NCBI GenBank assembly: GCA_018332375.1
Contig: BOPV01000001.1
Location: 1,426,001-1,490,000 of the forward strand
Length of the DNA stretch: 64,000 nucleotides
From: Roseiterribacter gracilis
GTDB taxonomy: Bacteria; Pseudomonadota; Alphaproteobacteria; BOG-932; Roseiterribacteraceae
Reading direction: 5' to 3'
The translations under genes and the position numbers were made by a program. The notes under the pieces were generated by a model. It ran no database searches and was not told the origin of the DNA. It saw only the letters and a program-made list of their open reading frames with translations. Below, one piece after another: positions 35,280 to 45,303 of this stretch (positions are counted from its first letter, which is position 1; every line of letters starts with the position of its first letter).

Positions 35280-35311
35280 CCTAGACAGGCAACCCAGGAC
35301 GATGGGACGCT

Positions 35312-35953
35312 ATGCCCATGTTGACGCACGCGGATGTGTGGCGCGCGATCGACCGTCTGGCGGAACGGCACGGCCTGTCCACGTCAGGTCTGGCACGTAA
35401 GGCGGGTCTCGATCCGACCACGTTCAACAAATCCAAGCGGGCCACCGCAGATGGCCGGCTGCGCTGGCCGTCGACCGAAAGCATCGCCAAGGTGCTGAGC
35501 GCGACCGGCAGCTCGCTGGGCGAGCTGGTCGGCCTGACCGAGGGCGACGCGCAAACCGCCCGGCCCGGCCGCCGGCTGCCCCTGCTCCATCTCGGCGCGG
35601 TCGGCACGGACGAACCGTTCGACCCGAGCGGCGACCCGGCTGGCCCAGCCTGGGACGCGACCGACTTTCCGCAGCTCGACGATCCGCGCGCCTTTGCGAT
35701 CGAGATTTCGGGCGACGGCCAATTGCCGGTCTATCGCGACGGCGATCTGCTGGTCGTAACGCCAGCCGCCACCGCACGCCGCGGCGACCGCGTCTTGTTG
35801 CGCACGCGCGCCGGCGCGTTGGTGCTGGGTTCACTGACGCGACAGACCGCGACGCGCATCGACATCACGCCCTTCGCGAACGGCGCCGAAGCACAGAGCT
35901 ACGAACGCGAGGACGTCGCCTGGATCGCGCGCATCCGCTGGGCCTGCCAGTAA
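35312..35953 (+). CDS. LexA/S24-like helix-turn-helix regulator lacking the peptidase dyad
   Basis: 213 residues. An N-terminal HTH ('LSTSGLARKAGLDPTTFNKSKR') precedes a C-terminal S24 peptidase-like domain. The nucleophile motif that normally reads GDSM-P-YxDGD is 'GDGQLPVYRDGD', so Ser is replaced by G136. The usual Lys region reads 'ALVLGSL', with no Lys. Self-cleavage is therefore unlikely and the domain may serve only for dimerisation or ligand sensing. It is divergent from gtrA. Start at 35312 or 35318. Confidence 0.85.
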   Translation: MPMLTHADVWRAIDRLAERHGLSTSGLARKAGLDPTTFNKSKRATADGRLRWPSTESIAKVLSATGSSLGELVGLTEGDAQTARPGRRLPLLHLGAVGTDEPFDPSGDPAGPAWDATDFPQLDDPRAFAIEISGDGQLPVYRDGDLLVVTPAATARRGDRVLLRTRAGALVLGSLTRQTATRIDITPFANGAEAQSYEREDVAWIARIRWACQ

Positions 35954-36040
35954 GGCGCAAGCCAAAACAAGTTCGCAACGGCGAGATCGTCCTCGAAGAG
36001 AGACGCTGATAGTCTGCACGGGTCCACAGCGGAGAACCCG

Positions 36041-37129
36041 ATGCACGACGTGGCAGCAAACATGCCTTCCGGCTCGCGCGCGCGAGTCAGCTGGTACGGA
36101 AAAACCAGCGAGCTCTACGCACTGCTCGCGACCAACATCCTCTTCAAGATCCTGACGCTCGGCGTTTTCACCTTCTGGGCGCGCACGCGCAAACGCCGCT
36201 ATTTCTGGAGTCACGTCGAGTTTCTCGGCGACCGGTTCGAATATCACGGCCGCGGCATCGAGCTGTTTCTCGGCATGCTGTTCGTCGCCGCTGCGGTATT
36301 GCTGCCGCTTGCGATTGCGAGCAGCCTGCTGACCTTGGCGCTGCCCGACGAGCTGAAAGCCATCGTCCAGGTTTTCTATTTCATCGCGCTGGGATTTCTC
36401 ACCGGCGCCGGCGTGTTCCGCGCGATCCGCTATCGCTTGACGCGCAGCGCGTGGCGCGGCTTGCGCTTCGGCCTCGAAGGACGCGCCGGTCGGTTCGGCC
36501 GCGACTATCTCTTCCGCACCTTCCTGATGCTGATCACCCTGTCGCTGCACCGGCCGTGGTTCGACGCTTGGTATTACCGCACGCTACTGACCAGCACGCG
36601 CTACGGTGACCAGCACACCGAAAGCCGGCCCGAGGGCGGCGAATTGTTCGGCACCTATCTTGTCTGCTGGCTGTTGATGGTGCCGACCTTGGGCCTGTCG
36701 ATGGCCGCCTATCGCGTTGCGTTCTTGCGCCATCTGGTTGCGCGCACGACGCTGGCCGGATTGACCGTGTCGTTCGACGCGACCGCGCGCGATCTGATTT
36801 TCTTGCGCGTCGGCAATTTCCTTATCGTCGGCGCCGTGCTGCTGGTTGCGCTCGGCGCATCGATCACCTGGACCACGCCGCTGATGATCGGCAGCACGCT
36901 GTCAGCCGACAACAAAAGCGTGGCCATCGGCCTCATCTTCCTCGTGTTCGGCGCGATTGCGGTCACCACCGTCCTTCCGCTGTTGTGGCAGCGCCGGATG
37001 CGGTTCTTCTGCACGCATTTCGTGTTCGGCGGCGCGCTTGCCGTCGATCACATTCGCGCAACCACGTCCGACGCTCCGCAAGTCGGCGAAGGGCTTGAAG
37101 CAGCGTTCGACTTCGACGCGGTCGGATGA
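36041..37129 (+). CDS. YjgN family (DUF898) membrane protein
   Basis: 362 residues with about six to eight membrane segments. The family opening 'WYGKTSELYALLATNILFKILTLGVFTFWARTRKRRYFW' spans residues 15-53 and is repeated in altered form in the second half ('GELFGTYLVCWLLMVPTLGL'). Function is unknown. It overlaps an M48 peptidase gene by four bases, a pairing commonly seen for this family. Confidence 0.88.
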   Translation: MHDVAANMPSGSRARVSWYGKTSELYALLATNILFKILTLGVFTFWARTRKRRYFWSHVEFLGDRFEYHGRGIELFLGMLFVAAAVLLPLAIASSLLTLALPDELKAIVQVFYFIALGFLTGAGVFRAIRYRLTRSAWRGLRFGLEGRAGRFGRDYLFRTFLMLITLSLHRPWFDAWYYRTLLTSTRYGDQHTESRPEGGELFGTYLVCWLLMVPTLGLSMAAYRVAFLRHLVARTTLAGLTVSFDATARDLIFLRVGNFLIVGAVLLVALGASITWTTPLMIGSTLSADNKSVAIGLIFLVFGAIAVTTVLPLLWQRRMRFFCTHFVFGGALAVDHIRATTSDAPQVGEGLEAAFDFDAVG

Positions 37130-38151
37130 GCTGGAGCGGCGTTTACGCGGACGGCATCTCACCGCGCCTGCAGCAGCTCGACGTCGAGGCAGATTTCGAC
37201 GGGTTGCAGTTGCGCGGCGAAGCCACGCGCGAACATTGGCGCTGGTCCGACATCTTGGCGGTGGTGCCGCTCGCCAGCGGCGAGCCGGTGCGGCTTGGCC
37301 ATCGCGCCTCGGCCGCGCGTTTGCGCATCGACGATCCGACTGCTGCAGTCGCACTGCTTGCGCATGCGCCGAGCCTGCAGCGCGCGCATCGCGTACGTTC
37401 GGTCGGCCGCCGTTTCAGCAAAGGAATCTGGATCCGGTTCGGGTTGGCGACGGCGGCGCTCGTCTTTGTGATCGCGATCGGGCCGGACATGATTGCCGGG
37501 CTGATGCCGCAATCCTGGGCCGCGCGCATCGGCGACGAGACGTTGCGCGTCCTGGCGCCCGAGTCCAAACGCTGCACCGACGAGGCGGCGTTGCGCGTGG
37601 CGCGCGATCTCGCTGCACGCCTGGCGCCGACGCAGACCATCCGGCTGGAGATCGCATCGCTCGGCCAGCCGAACGCGGTCGCGTTGCCAGGCGGGCGCAT
37701 TATGCTCAGCCGCGAAATGGTCGCTTTCGCACGCACGCCGCAGGAAATCGCGTTTGTGCTGGCGCACGAACTGGCACATGAGCAGCACAATGATCCGCTG
37801 ACCGGCTTCGTGCGCGTCAGCGGCATGCAGGTCCTGTCACGGGTGATGACGGGCGGCAGCGGAATGCTTGGCAATGCAGGCGTGGTCGCAGCCAACGCAC
37901 CAATGTCGCGCCGCGTCGAAGCACGCGCCGACAGCGACGGCATGCGCATGCTCGAAGCAGCCAACATCCGACACAACGAAATCGATTCATTCTGGCGCCG
38001 CATGGAGGCGCAGACCGGCGCGTCGAATGGATACCTGGCCAGCCATCCGTCGACAGCGGCACGCGCGCGCGCCGCTACGACGGACAGCCAGGACGGTGAA
38101 CCGCCGCTCGACGCGGCGGCCTGGGACGCGCTGAAGAAAGGCTGCCGCTAG
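37126..38151 (+). CDS. M48-family membrane-anchored metallopeptidase
   Basis: 341 residues. One membrane helix ('[21 protein letters not shown]', about 104-124) separates a small N-terminal domain from the peptidase. Zinc motif 'AHELAHEQ' has H214, E215 and H218; the third ligand is the Glu of '[15 protein letters not shown]'. Such enzymes resemble HtpX/BepA/LoiP and degrade or process envelope proteins. It is coupled to the YjgN gene upstream and convergent with lysK. Confidence 0.9.
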   Translation: MSWSGVYADGISPRLQQLDVEADFDGLQLRGEATREHWRWSDILAVVPLASGEPVRLGHRASAARLRIDDPTAAVALLAHAPSLQRAHRVRSVGRRFSKGIWIRFGLATAALVFVIAIGPDMIAGLMPQSWAARIGDETLRVLAPESKRCTDEAALRVARDLAARLAPTQTIRLEIASLGQPNAVALPGGRIMLSREMVAFARTPQEIAFVLAHELAHEQHNDPLTGFVRVSGMQVLSRVMTGGSGMLGNAGVVAANAPMSRRVEARADSDGMRMLEAANIRHNEIDSFWRRMEAQTGASNGYLASHPSTAARARAATTDSQDGEPPLDAAAWDALKKGCR

Positions 38152-39719
38152 ACAGTCCGCGCCAGCGCTCCATCGATCAACGAAACGGTTTCGGCAACGC
38201 CGTAGAGCTTGATGAACGAGCCCATGCGCGGCCCGTCGCTTTGGCCCAGCAGCACTTCGTACTGCGCCTTGAACCAGTCGCGCAGGCTCGCGAATGCGTG
38301 GTGCTTGCCGATCTCGAACACCGCCGTCTGGATCGTATCGACGTCGGTGGCGGGATCCATCGTGCGCAGTGCGGCGCGCAATTCTTCCAGCGCGGCACGT
38401 TCGAGATCGGTCGGCAGGCGATGCTGTTTCGTCGGCCGCACGAAGTCCTGGTAGTACGCAACCGCGTAGCCCGCGAGACGATCGAGCGATGGATTGTTCG
38501 CCGGCGTTGCGCCCGCGACGTAGCGGCTGATGAAACCCCACAGCACGTCTTTGTGCTCGGCATTCACCACGCCGGCCAGGTTCAGCAGAATGTTGAAGCT
38601 GATGCCCGACTCGGCTTGCGGCGGCTTGCCGTGGTGGATGTGCCAGGACGGATTCTCGATCCGCTGCGCCGGTTCTTCGGTGCTGAATTTCTCGAGATGC
38701 GTCAGGTAGTCGTCGACCGCGCGCGGGATCACATCGAAGTAGAGCTTCTTTGCGCTCTTCGGCTTTTGAAACATGAACAGCGCCAGGCTTTCGGGCGGCG
38801 CGTAGCGCAGCCACTCTTCGACCGTCAGGCCGTTGCCTTTCGACTTCGAGATCTTCTGTCCCTTTTCGTCGAGGAACAGCTCGTACGTGAAGCCCTCGGG
38901 CGCGCGTCCGCCGATCAGCTTCACGATCTTCGACGCCAGCTCGACGGACGAGATCAGATCTTTGCCGCTCATCTCGTAATCGACGCCGAGTGCTGCCCAG
39001 CGCATTGCCCAATCGGGCTTCCATTGCACTTTGACGTGACCGCCGGTGATCGGCACTTGCTGTTTGGTGCCGTCCTCGTCCTCGAACACGATCGTGTAGT
39101 CGGACTTGCGCTCGATCGGCACTTGCAACACGCGGCCGGTCGACGGGCTGACCGGCAGGAACGGGCTGTAGGTCGCCTGTCGCTCTTCGCCCAAGGTCGG
39201 CAGCATCAAGGCCATGACGTCGTCATACGCGTCGAACAGACGCTTCAACGTCGAATCAAAACGCCCCGACTTGTACCAGTCGGTCGCCGACTGGAATTCA
39301 TATTCAAAGCCGAACGAATCGAGGAAGGCGCGGAGCCGCGCATTATTGTGCGCACCAAAACTGTCATGCGTGCCGAAGGGATCCGGCACTTGCGTCAGCG
39401 GCTTGCCCAGATGCGGGCGAATGACGTCGGCGTTGGGGACGTTGTCGGGAACCTTGCGCAGCCCGTCCATGTCGTCCGAGAAGCAGAATAGCCGCGTCGG
39501 AACGTCGCTGATGCTCTCAAAGGCGCGGCGGACCATGGTCGTGCGGACGACCTCACCGAACGTGCCGAGATGCGGCAGGCCGGACGGACCGTAGCCAGTT
39601 TCGAACAGCACATACCCTTTCGCAGGGGGCGCCTGCTCGAACCGCGCGGCCAGTTTACGCGCTTCTTCGAACGGCCAGGCACGTCCCGCCTGGGTCAGCG
39701 CGCGCAACGCTTCGTCCAT
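38148..39719 (-). CDS. lysK: Lysyl-tRNA synthetase, class I
   Basis: A 523-residue class I enzyme, the archaeal-type LysRS also found in alphaproteobacteria, charging tRNA-Lys. The HIGH-like motif is '[10 protein letters not shown]' and KMSKS reads 'KISKSKGN'. The Met of '[15 protein letters not shown]' is chosen because GGAGAGA lies just upstream; another Met eight codons earlier is possible. A GC-rich hairpin precedes the ribosome site (39735-39754). Its 3' end overlaps the M48 gene end by four bases. Confidence 0.94.
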   Translation of the reverse strand: MDEALRALTQAGRAWPFEEARKLAARFEQAPPAKGYVLFETGYGPSGLPHLGTFGEVVRTTMVRRAFESISDVPTRLFCFSDDMDGLRKVPDNVPNADVIRPHLGKPLTQVPDPFGTHDSFGAHNNARLRAFLDSFGFEYEFQSATDWYKSGRFDSTLKRLFDAYDDVMALMLPTLGEERQATYSPFLPVSPSTGRVLQVPIERKSDYTIVFEDEDGTKQQVPITGGHVKVQWKPDWAMRWAALGVDYEMSGKDLISSVELASKIVKLIGGRAPEGFTYELFLDEKGQKISKSKGNGLTVEEWLRYAPPESLALFMFQKPKSAKKLYFDVIPRAVDDYLTHLEKFSTEEPAQRIENPSWHIHHGKPPQAESGISFNILLNLAGVVNAEHKDVLWGFISRYVAGATPANNPSLDRLAGYAVAYYQDFVRPTKQHRLPTDLERAALEELRAALRTMDPATDVDTIQTAVFEIGKHHAFASLRDWFKAQYEVLLGQSDGPRMGSFIKLYGVAETVSLIDGALARTV

Positions 39720-39734
39720 GATCTCTCCTCGATG

Positions 39735-39754
39735 GGGCGCCAAACCCGGCGCCC
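39735..39754 (-). promoter_or_regulatory. Leader hairpin of lysK
   Basis: GGGCGCC and its complement pair around a short A-rich loop, directly before the Shine-Dalgarno sequence. It may affect translation. A second hairpin, CTTCCG-TCAA-CGGAAG, lies at 39795-39810. Confidence 0.35.
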
Positions 39755-39864
39755 GCCCTATCCCTTGGGGGGCGATGGGTACGGGCGGGCCCGGCTTCCG
39801 TCAACGGAAGGAAGCGTTTTCCGACCATTGAGCCTGTGCATTCGCTAGGGCATGAAGGCTTTGA

Positions 39865-41781
39865 ATGCTGGGGGCCTGCACGCTCAACGATTTGCGCGAG
39901 TTCGTGGAATCCATTCCGGACTGCGCCTTCGTTGTCATCAATCAGGAAGGACGCTTCGTCTACGAGACGCTGAATCTGCTCCATGCCGAGCGGATCGGCA
40001 TGACCGTCGACGAGGTTTCCGGGCGTACCGCCTATGAGCTGATGGAGCGCGAAGCAGCCGACGCGCTGGAGGCGCAGTATCGCGCCTGCTTCGAACGCGG
40101 CGCGCGGCTCGAATACGAACAGTTGATGACGATCCGGGGACAGACGCTGTTCTGGCGTACGTCGCTGGCGCCGCTGCGCGACAAGTCGGGCAAGATCACG
40201 CGGCTGATCGGCGTCTCGGCCGACATCACGCGCGCCCATGCAAGCCGCATCGCGTTGGAAGCCTCCGAAGGCCGCTTCCGCACCATTCTTGAAAGCGCGT
40301 CGGCCGGCATTGTGATCGTCGACGCCGACACGACGCGCATCCAGCTCGCCAATCCTGCCGCCGAGACCTTGTTCGGCGCCGGCGAAGGCGGCCTGGACGG
40401 GCTGACCTATTTCGACCTGCTCGATTCCAACAGCCGCGCCGGCGCGGCCGCACTCAACGAAGCGCATCTCGGCGGCAGCGCTGCGGTGTTTCGCGGCGAG
40501 CGTCGCTTTCAGCGTCTCGACGGCAGTTCGTTCTGGGGCGAGGTCAACGGCGCACCCGGCACCGACCCGTCGAGCGGCCGCCGTTTGTGGATCGCGGTGC
40601 TGCAGGATCTGACCGCGGTGCGCCGCGCCGAACAGCGCTTGCTCGACGCGATCGATTCATCGGTCGACGGTTTCGCGCTGTATGGCGCCGACGAACGTCT
40701 GGTCGTCTGCAACACGCCCTATGCCGAGCTGTTCGACGCGACGCCGGAAGCGCTTGCAGGAACGCTGTATCAAAACCTTCTACGTCGCGGCGCAACCAAA
40801 CGCGTCGCCGCTGGCATTTTGCGCGCCGACCAGGTCGAGCCCTACGTCAATATCGGCGTCGCCAATTTCCGCGTCGCCGATGGCAGCGCGATCGAATTCC
40901 AGGCCACCGACGGCCGCTGGCTGATGATGCGCCAACGGCGCACGCAAGAAGGCGGCACCGTCGTCACGCGCGCCGACATCACCGAACCAAAGCGTCTGGC
41001 GCAGGATCTCGAACAGGCGCGCCGTCTTGCCGAGCACGCTCGCGCGCTCGCTGAGCAGGCCAGTCGTGCCAAATCCGATTTCCTCGCTGCGATGAGCCAC
41101 GAGCTGCGTACGCCGCTGAACGCGATCATCGGCTTCGGCGAAATCATGCAGCAGCAGATGTTCGGCCCGCTCGGCGATCCGCACTATGCCGACTATGTCG
41201 GCGACGTGCTGGCCAGCGCGCGGCATTTGCTGGAACTGATCAACGAGCTGCTCGACCTGGCCAAAATCGAAGCCGGCAAGATGGTGCTCGATGAGGGCCC
41301 CGTCGACTTCGCCTATGTGATGAAAAGCGCGGTGCGCCTGTTGCAGGCCCGCGCCGCGCGCAAAGAACTGACCCTGGTCGCGGCGCATGCACGCGCGCCG
41401 CAATTGTTCGCCGACGAACGCGCCTTGAAGCAGATGCTGCTAAACCTGCTGACCAACGCGATCAAGTTCACGCGCGAAGGCGGCCGGATCGCAATCGAAT
41501 GCGACGTCAACGACGAATGGATCACGATCAGCGTCATCGATGACGGGATCGGCATCCCCGCGAACGAACTGTCGGGCATTCTCGACCCATTTTCACAGGC
41601 GTCGAATGCATGGGCGACCGGCGAGATCGGCACCGGCCTCGGCCTGTCGATCGTCAAAGGCCTGGCCGAGCTGCATGGCGGCACCTTCAATCTGACCAGC
41701 GAAGTCGGCAAAGGCACGCGCGCCAATATTCTTCTGCCCGCGCGGCGCCTGGTCGCGCCGCCGGTGCACGCGGACGAGTGA
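39865..41781 (+). CDS. PAS-domain sensor histidine kinase
   Basis: 638 residues with no membrane segment, so probably cytosolic. Three PAS domains occupy about 5-120 ('FVVINQEGRFVYET'), 130-250 and 255-375 ('GFALYGADERLVVCNTPYAEL'). The HisKA region has H412 in 'MSHELRTPLN', and the ATPase shows the N box 'LLTNAIKFT', G1 'DDGIGI' and G2 'GTGLGLSI'. Typical of alphaproteobacterial PAS kinases. No response regulator gene adjoins it; the single-domain regulators at the window start are far away. Confidence 0.93.
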   Translation: MLGACTLNDLREFVESIPDCAFVVINQEGRFVYETLNLLHAERIGMTVDEVSGRTAYELMEREAADALEAQYRACFERGARLEYEQLMTIRGQTLFWRTSLAPLRDKSGKITRLIGVSADITRAHASRIALEASEGRFRTILESASAGIVIVDADTTRIQLANPAAETLFGAGEGGLDGLTYFDLLDSNSRAGAAALNEAHLGGSAAVFRGERRFQRLDGSSFWGEVNGAPGTDPSSGRRLWIAVLQDLTAVRRAEQRLLDAIDSSVDGFALYGADERLVVCNTPYAELFDATPEALAGTLYQNLLRRGATKRVAAGILRADQVEPYVNIGVANFRVADGSAIEFQATDGRWLMMRQRRTQEGGTVVTRADITEPKRLAQDLEQARRLAEHARALAEQASRAKSDFLAAMSHELRTPLNAIIGFGEIMQQQMFGPLGDPHYADYVGDVLASARHLLELINELLDLAKIEAGKMVLDEGPVDFAYVMKSAVRLLQARAARKELTLVAAHARAPQLFADERALKQMLLNLLTNAIKFTREGGRIAIECDVNDEWITISVIDDGIGIPANELSGILDPFSQASNAWATGEIGTGLGLSIVKGLAELHGGTFNLTSEVGKGTRANILLPARRLVAPPVHADE

Positions 41782-41833
41782 TACCGGGCTACACTCCCGC
41801 CCGACTCGTTCAGCCCTAGATTGGTTCCTTGTT

Positions 41834-44560
41834 GTGAGCACGCTTCCCTACCCCGCGTTGGCGGTCGGTGCGACGCGCGCGGCCTGGTTGGCGCGCGACG
41901 GGGAACTTGTGACTCTGACCTTGGACGAAGCGGCCAAGCTGGCGCAGCGCGAACCGCCCTTGGTGGTGCATCGCAACTTCGTTGCACGGCGCCTCGGCCT
42001 CGATCGTCTGCAGGCGCTGGATCTGCTGGAACTGTATGCTTTCATCCATCCGGCGAAATTCTGTCTGCCGACGCCGCGCGGTCTGGCGCGCGCGCTGGAT
42101 CTGACGCCGCCGGGCGATCTCGAAGACGAAGCCGCGATTCTTCCCAAGCTGGTCGGTGCGCTGCTCGACGATGCGATCGAAGGCAAGATCGATCAAAAGT
42201 CCGATCCGGTCGAAATCGCGCAGGCGTTGCTCGAAGTGCGTTGGCCGTGGGCAGCACCGATCCTGTCGGCGCTGGGTGCGCCGCTGACGCCGCCGCGCAC
42301 GCGCAACGGACTGTCGGTGTGGAGCCGCCTGCCCGAATGGCGCGAAGAAGCACCGCCCGATCCGCCCGGCACCGAACCGGTCGATCCCGCTGATGCGCGT
42401 CGCCGCCTTGCCGAACTGACCGGCGTCAACGCCGAGCCACGTCCAAGCCAGGCCGACTATGCCAGTGCCGTGTCGCTCGCCTTCGCACCGCGCGAAGATC
42501 ACGGCGTACCGATTGCTGTGCTCGCCGAAGCCGGCACCGGCGTCGGCAAAACGCTCGGCTATCTGGCACCCGCAACCTTGTGGGCTGAGAAGAACGGCGC
42601 GCCGGTCTGGATCTCGACCTACACGCGCAACCTGCAACATCAGATCGATACTGAAGCGGCGCGGCGTTGGCCCGATCCGATCGAACGCGCCAAGAAAGTC
42701 GTGCTGCGCAAAGGGCGCGAGAATTATCTCTGCCTGCTGAACTACGACGACGCGCTGCGCGGTGCTGCGGCAACGCCCGCGACGTTGCCCGCGCTGGGTC
42801 TGATCGCGCGCTGGATTGCAGCGACGCGCGACGGCGATCTTGGCGGCGACTTGCCGGGCTGGCTGGTCGATCTGTTGGGCCGCGTGCGCATCTCGTCGCT
42901 AGCCGACAAACGCGGCGAATGCGTCTACGGCGCGTGCGAACATCACAAACGCTGCTTCGTCGAACGCAGCGTGCGTGCGGCGCGCGAAGCCGATCTGGTC
43001 GTCGCCAACCACGCGCTGGTGATGGTGCGTGCAGCGCGCGGCGACGAAGCCGATCTTCCCAGCCGCTACGTGTTCGACGAAGGCCATCATATTTTCGACG
43101 CGGCGGATTCAGCGTTCGCGGCGCATCTGACCGGACTTGAAACCAGCGAGCTGCGGCGCTGGCTGATCGGCGCCGAAGCAGCGCGGTCGAGCCGCGCGCG
43201 CGGCATCAAGCGCCGCATCGAAGACCTGGTCCGCGAAGATGAAGACGCGAAAGCCGCGATCGACGCGATCGGCCGCGCTGCGCAGGCGCTGCCGGGCGAA
43301 GGCTGGCCGACCCGCATCGGCGGTGACGGTGCCAAAGGTGCTGCGGAACTGTTTCTCGCTGCGGTGCGCCGGCAGGTCTATGCGCGCGCCGAAGGATCGG
43401 ACGGTCCCTACAGTATCGAATGCGATGTGGCGCCCGCTGCCGACGACGTGCGCGAACACGCAGCCAATCTGCGTGCCGCGCTCGACGCGCTGGCGACACC
43501 GATGCGCGATCTCGCCAAACGGCTGCGCGCGCGGCTGGAAGAAGAAGGCGAATATTTCGAAGCCGACACGCGCACCCGCATGGATGCGATGGCGCGCGCG
43601 CTGGAACGGCGCGAACAGGAACAGCTTACCGCGTGGCGCGCGATGCTGGCTGAGCTTGGCAAAGGAGCGCCCGACGGTCTGGTCGATTGGTTCGGCGTCG
43701 AACGCATCGACGGGCGCGATTTCGATTGCGGGTGGTACCGGCATTTCACCGATCCGACTGCACCCTTCATGGCCAGCCTGGCGCCGTCGGCACACGGCTT
43801 CGTCGTGACCTCAGCGACGCTGACCGACGGCAGCAGCGACGAGATGGAAGATTGGCGCGCCGCCGAACAGCGCACCGGCGTCGGACGTTTGTTGGTGCCG
43901 GCGGTGCGCGCCCGCGTGCCGTCGCCGTTCGACTACGCCAAACAAACGCGCGTCTTTGTCGTTAACGACGTGCGCAAGGACGATCTCGATCAAGTCGCTG
44001 CCGCGTATCGGGCGCTGTTTCTTGCAGCGGGCGGCGGCGCGTTGGGCCTGTTTACCGCGGTTGCTCGCTTGAAAGCAGTTCATGCGCGCATCGCGCCCGC
44101 GATCGAAGCGGCTGGTCTGCCGATCCTGGCGCAACATGTCGATCAGATGGACGTGCAGACTTTGATCGAGATTTTCCGCGGTGAAGGCGATGCGTGCCTG
44201 CTGGGCACCGACGCGGTGCGCGACGGCGTCGACGTGCCCGGCCGCGCATTGCGGCTGATCGTGTTCGACCGCGTGCCATGGCCGCGCCCCGACCTGCTGC
44301 ACAAGGCGCGGCGCGCTGCCTTCGGCAACAAGGCGTGGGACGACCGGCTGACGCGGCTGCGGCTGCGCCAGGCCTTCGGCCGGCTGGTGCGGCGCGCCGA
44401 CGATCACGGCGTCTTTGTTTTGCTGGATCCGATGCTGCCGAGCCGCCTGGCCCCGGCCTTTCCGCCTGGCGTCGACGTCGTCCGCTGCGGCCTGGCCGAA
44501 GCGGTGGCCGCCACGCGAGACTTCCTCGAACCCCCGGCGCGGTGTACGGACGCGGCATGA
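41834..44560 (+). CDS. DinG/YoaA-like iron-sulfur DNA helicase
   Basis: 908 residues from GTG. It is an XPD-family SF2 helicase with an N-terminal extension of about 220 residues. Walker A is 'AEAGTGVGKT', the DEAH box reads 'VFDEGHHIF', and motif III is 'VTSATLTD'. Four Cys (300, 363, 368, 374) match the Fe-S cluster ligands seen in XPD and DinG. Expected 5'-3' helicase on damaged or R-loop DNA. Its stop overlaps the ubiE ATG (ATGA). Confidence 0.9.
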   Translation: MSTLPYPALAVGATRAAWLARDGELVTLTLDEAAKLAQREPPLVVHRNFVARRLGLDRLQALDLLELYAFIHPAKFCLPTPRGLARALDLTPPGDLEDEAAILPKLVGALLDDAIEGKIDQKSDPVEIAQALLEVRWPWAAPILSALGAPLTPPRTRNGLSVWSRLPEWREEAPPDPPGTEPVDPADARRRLAELTGVNAEPRPSQADYASAVSLAFAPREDHGVPIAVLAEAGTGVGKTLGYLAPATLWAEKNGAPVWISTYTRNLQHQIDTEAARRWPDPIERAKKVVLRKGRENYLCLLNYDDALRGAAATPATLPALGLIARWIAATRDGDLGGDLPGWLVDLLGRVRISSLADKRGECVYGACEHHKRCFVERSVRAAREADLVVANHALVMVRAARGDEADLPSRYVFDEGHHIFDAADSAFAAHLTGLETSELRRWLIGAEAARSSRARGIKRRIEDLVREDEDAKAAIDAIGRAAQALPGEGWPTRIGGDGAKGAAELFLAAVRRQVYARAEGSDGPYSIECDVAPAADDVREHAANLRAALDALATPMRDLAKRLRARLEEEGEYFEADTRTRMDAMARALERREQEQLTAWRAMLAELGKGAPDGLVDWFGVERIDGRDFDCGWYRHFTDPTAPFMASLAPSAHGFVVTSATLTDGSSDEMEDWRAAEQRTGVGRLLVPAVRARVPSPFDYAKQTRVFVVNDVRKDDLDQVAAAYRALFLAAGGGALGLFTAVARLKAVHARIAPAIEAAGLPILAQHVDQMDVQTLIEIFRGEGDACLLGTDAVRDGVDVPGRALRLIVFDRVPWPRPDLLHKARRAAFGNKAWDDRLTRLRLRQAFGRLVRRADDHGVFVLLDPMLPSRLAPAFPPGVDVVRCGLAEAVAATRDFLEPPARCTDAA

Positions 44561-45303
44561 AACCAGGTTCCGAAGCGCATTGGTTCGGCGACAAGCCGGT
44601 CGACCCTACTGAGAAAGCCGGTCTGGTGCGGGGCGTCTTCGACCGCGTCGCATCACGCTACGACCTGATGAACGATCTGATGTCGGGCGGCGTGCACCGT
44701 TTGTGGAAGCACGAATTCCTGACGAGTATCTCTCCTCGCCCTGACGAGGAGCTGCTCGATGTCGGCGGCGGCACCGGCGACATCGCCTTCGGTTGGCGCA
44801 AACGCGGCGGCGGTCCAGCCGTTTTGTGCGACATCAACGCGGCGATGTTGTCGGTCGGTCGCGATCGCGGCATCGATCACGGTTTGGTGCGCGGCCTGAC
44901 CTGGGTGAATGGCGACGCCGAGAAGCTGCCGTTCCACGACGCACGCTTCGACGTCTTCACCATCGCCTTCTGCCTGCGCAACGTCACCGACATCGACGCG
45001 GCGTTGCGCGAAGCCGCGCGCGTGTTGAAGCCGGGCGGACGGTTCTTCTGTCTCGAATTTTCCAAAGTCGTCGTGCCGCCGCTGGCGCGCGCCTACGACG
45101 CCTGGTCGCGCTTTGTCATTCCGCGCATCGGCGCCGTCGTCGCCAAGGATCGCGAGAGTTACGAATATCTGGTCGAAAGCATCCGCCGCTTCCCCGACCA
45201 GGAAACGCTGTGCGCGCGCATCGAAGCAGCGGGCCTGCGCCACGCACGCGTGCGCAACCTGTCGGGCGGCATCGCCGCAATCCACAGCGCGGAGCGCGCA
45301 TGA
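44557..45303 (+). CDS. ubiE: Ubiquinone/menaquinone biosynthesis C-methyltransferase
   Basis: A 248-residue SAM-dependent enzyme that methylates the benzoquinol ring. 'GVFDRVASRYDLMNDLMSGG' and 'WKHEFL' are the family opening; motif I is 'LLDVGGGTGDIAF', and 'FCLRNVTDIDAALREAARVLKPGG' lies at the C-terminal half. It overlaps the helicase gene upstream and coaBC downstream, each by four bases. The usual alphaproteobacterial neighbour ubiB is absent between ubiE and coaBC. Confidence 0.95.
   Translation: MKPGSEAHWFGDKPVDPTEKAGLVRGVFDRVASRYDLMNDLMSGGVHRLWKHEFLTSISPRPDEELLDVGGGTGDIAFGWRKRGGGPAVLCDINAAMLSVGRDRGIDHGLVRGLTWVNGDAEKLPFHDARFDVFTIAFCLRNVTDIDAALREAARVLKPGGRFFCLEFSKVVVPPLARAYDAWSRFVIPRIGAVVAKDRESYEYLVESIRRFPDQETLCARIEAAGLRHARVRNLSGGIAAIHSAERA

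Noticed and set aside
35312..35953. S24-like repressor as a sign of a prophage
   Set aside because: No integrase, structural, lysis or attachment-site features are nearby; the neighbours are ordinary chromosomal genes.
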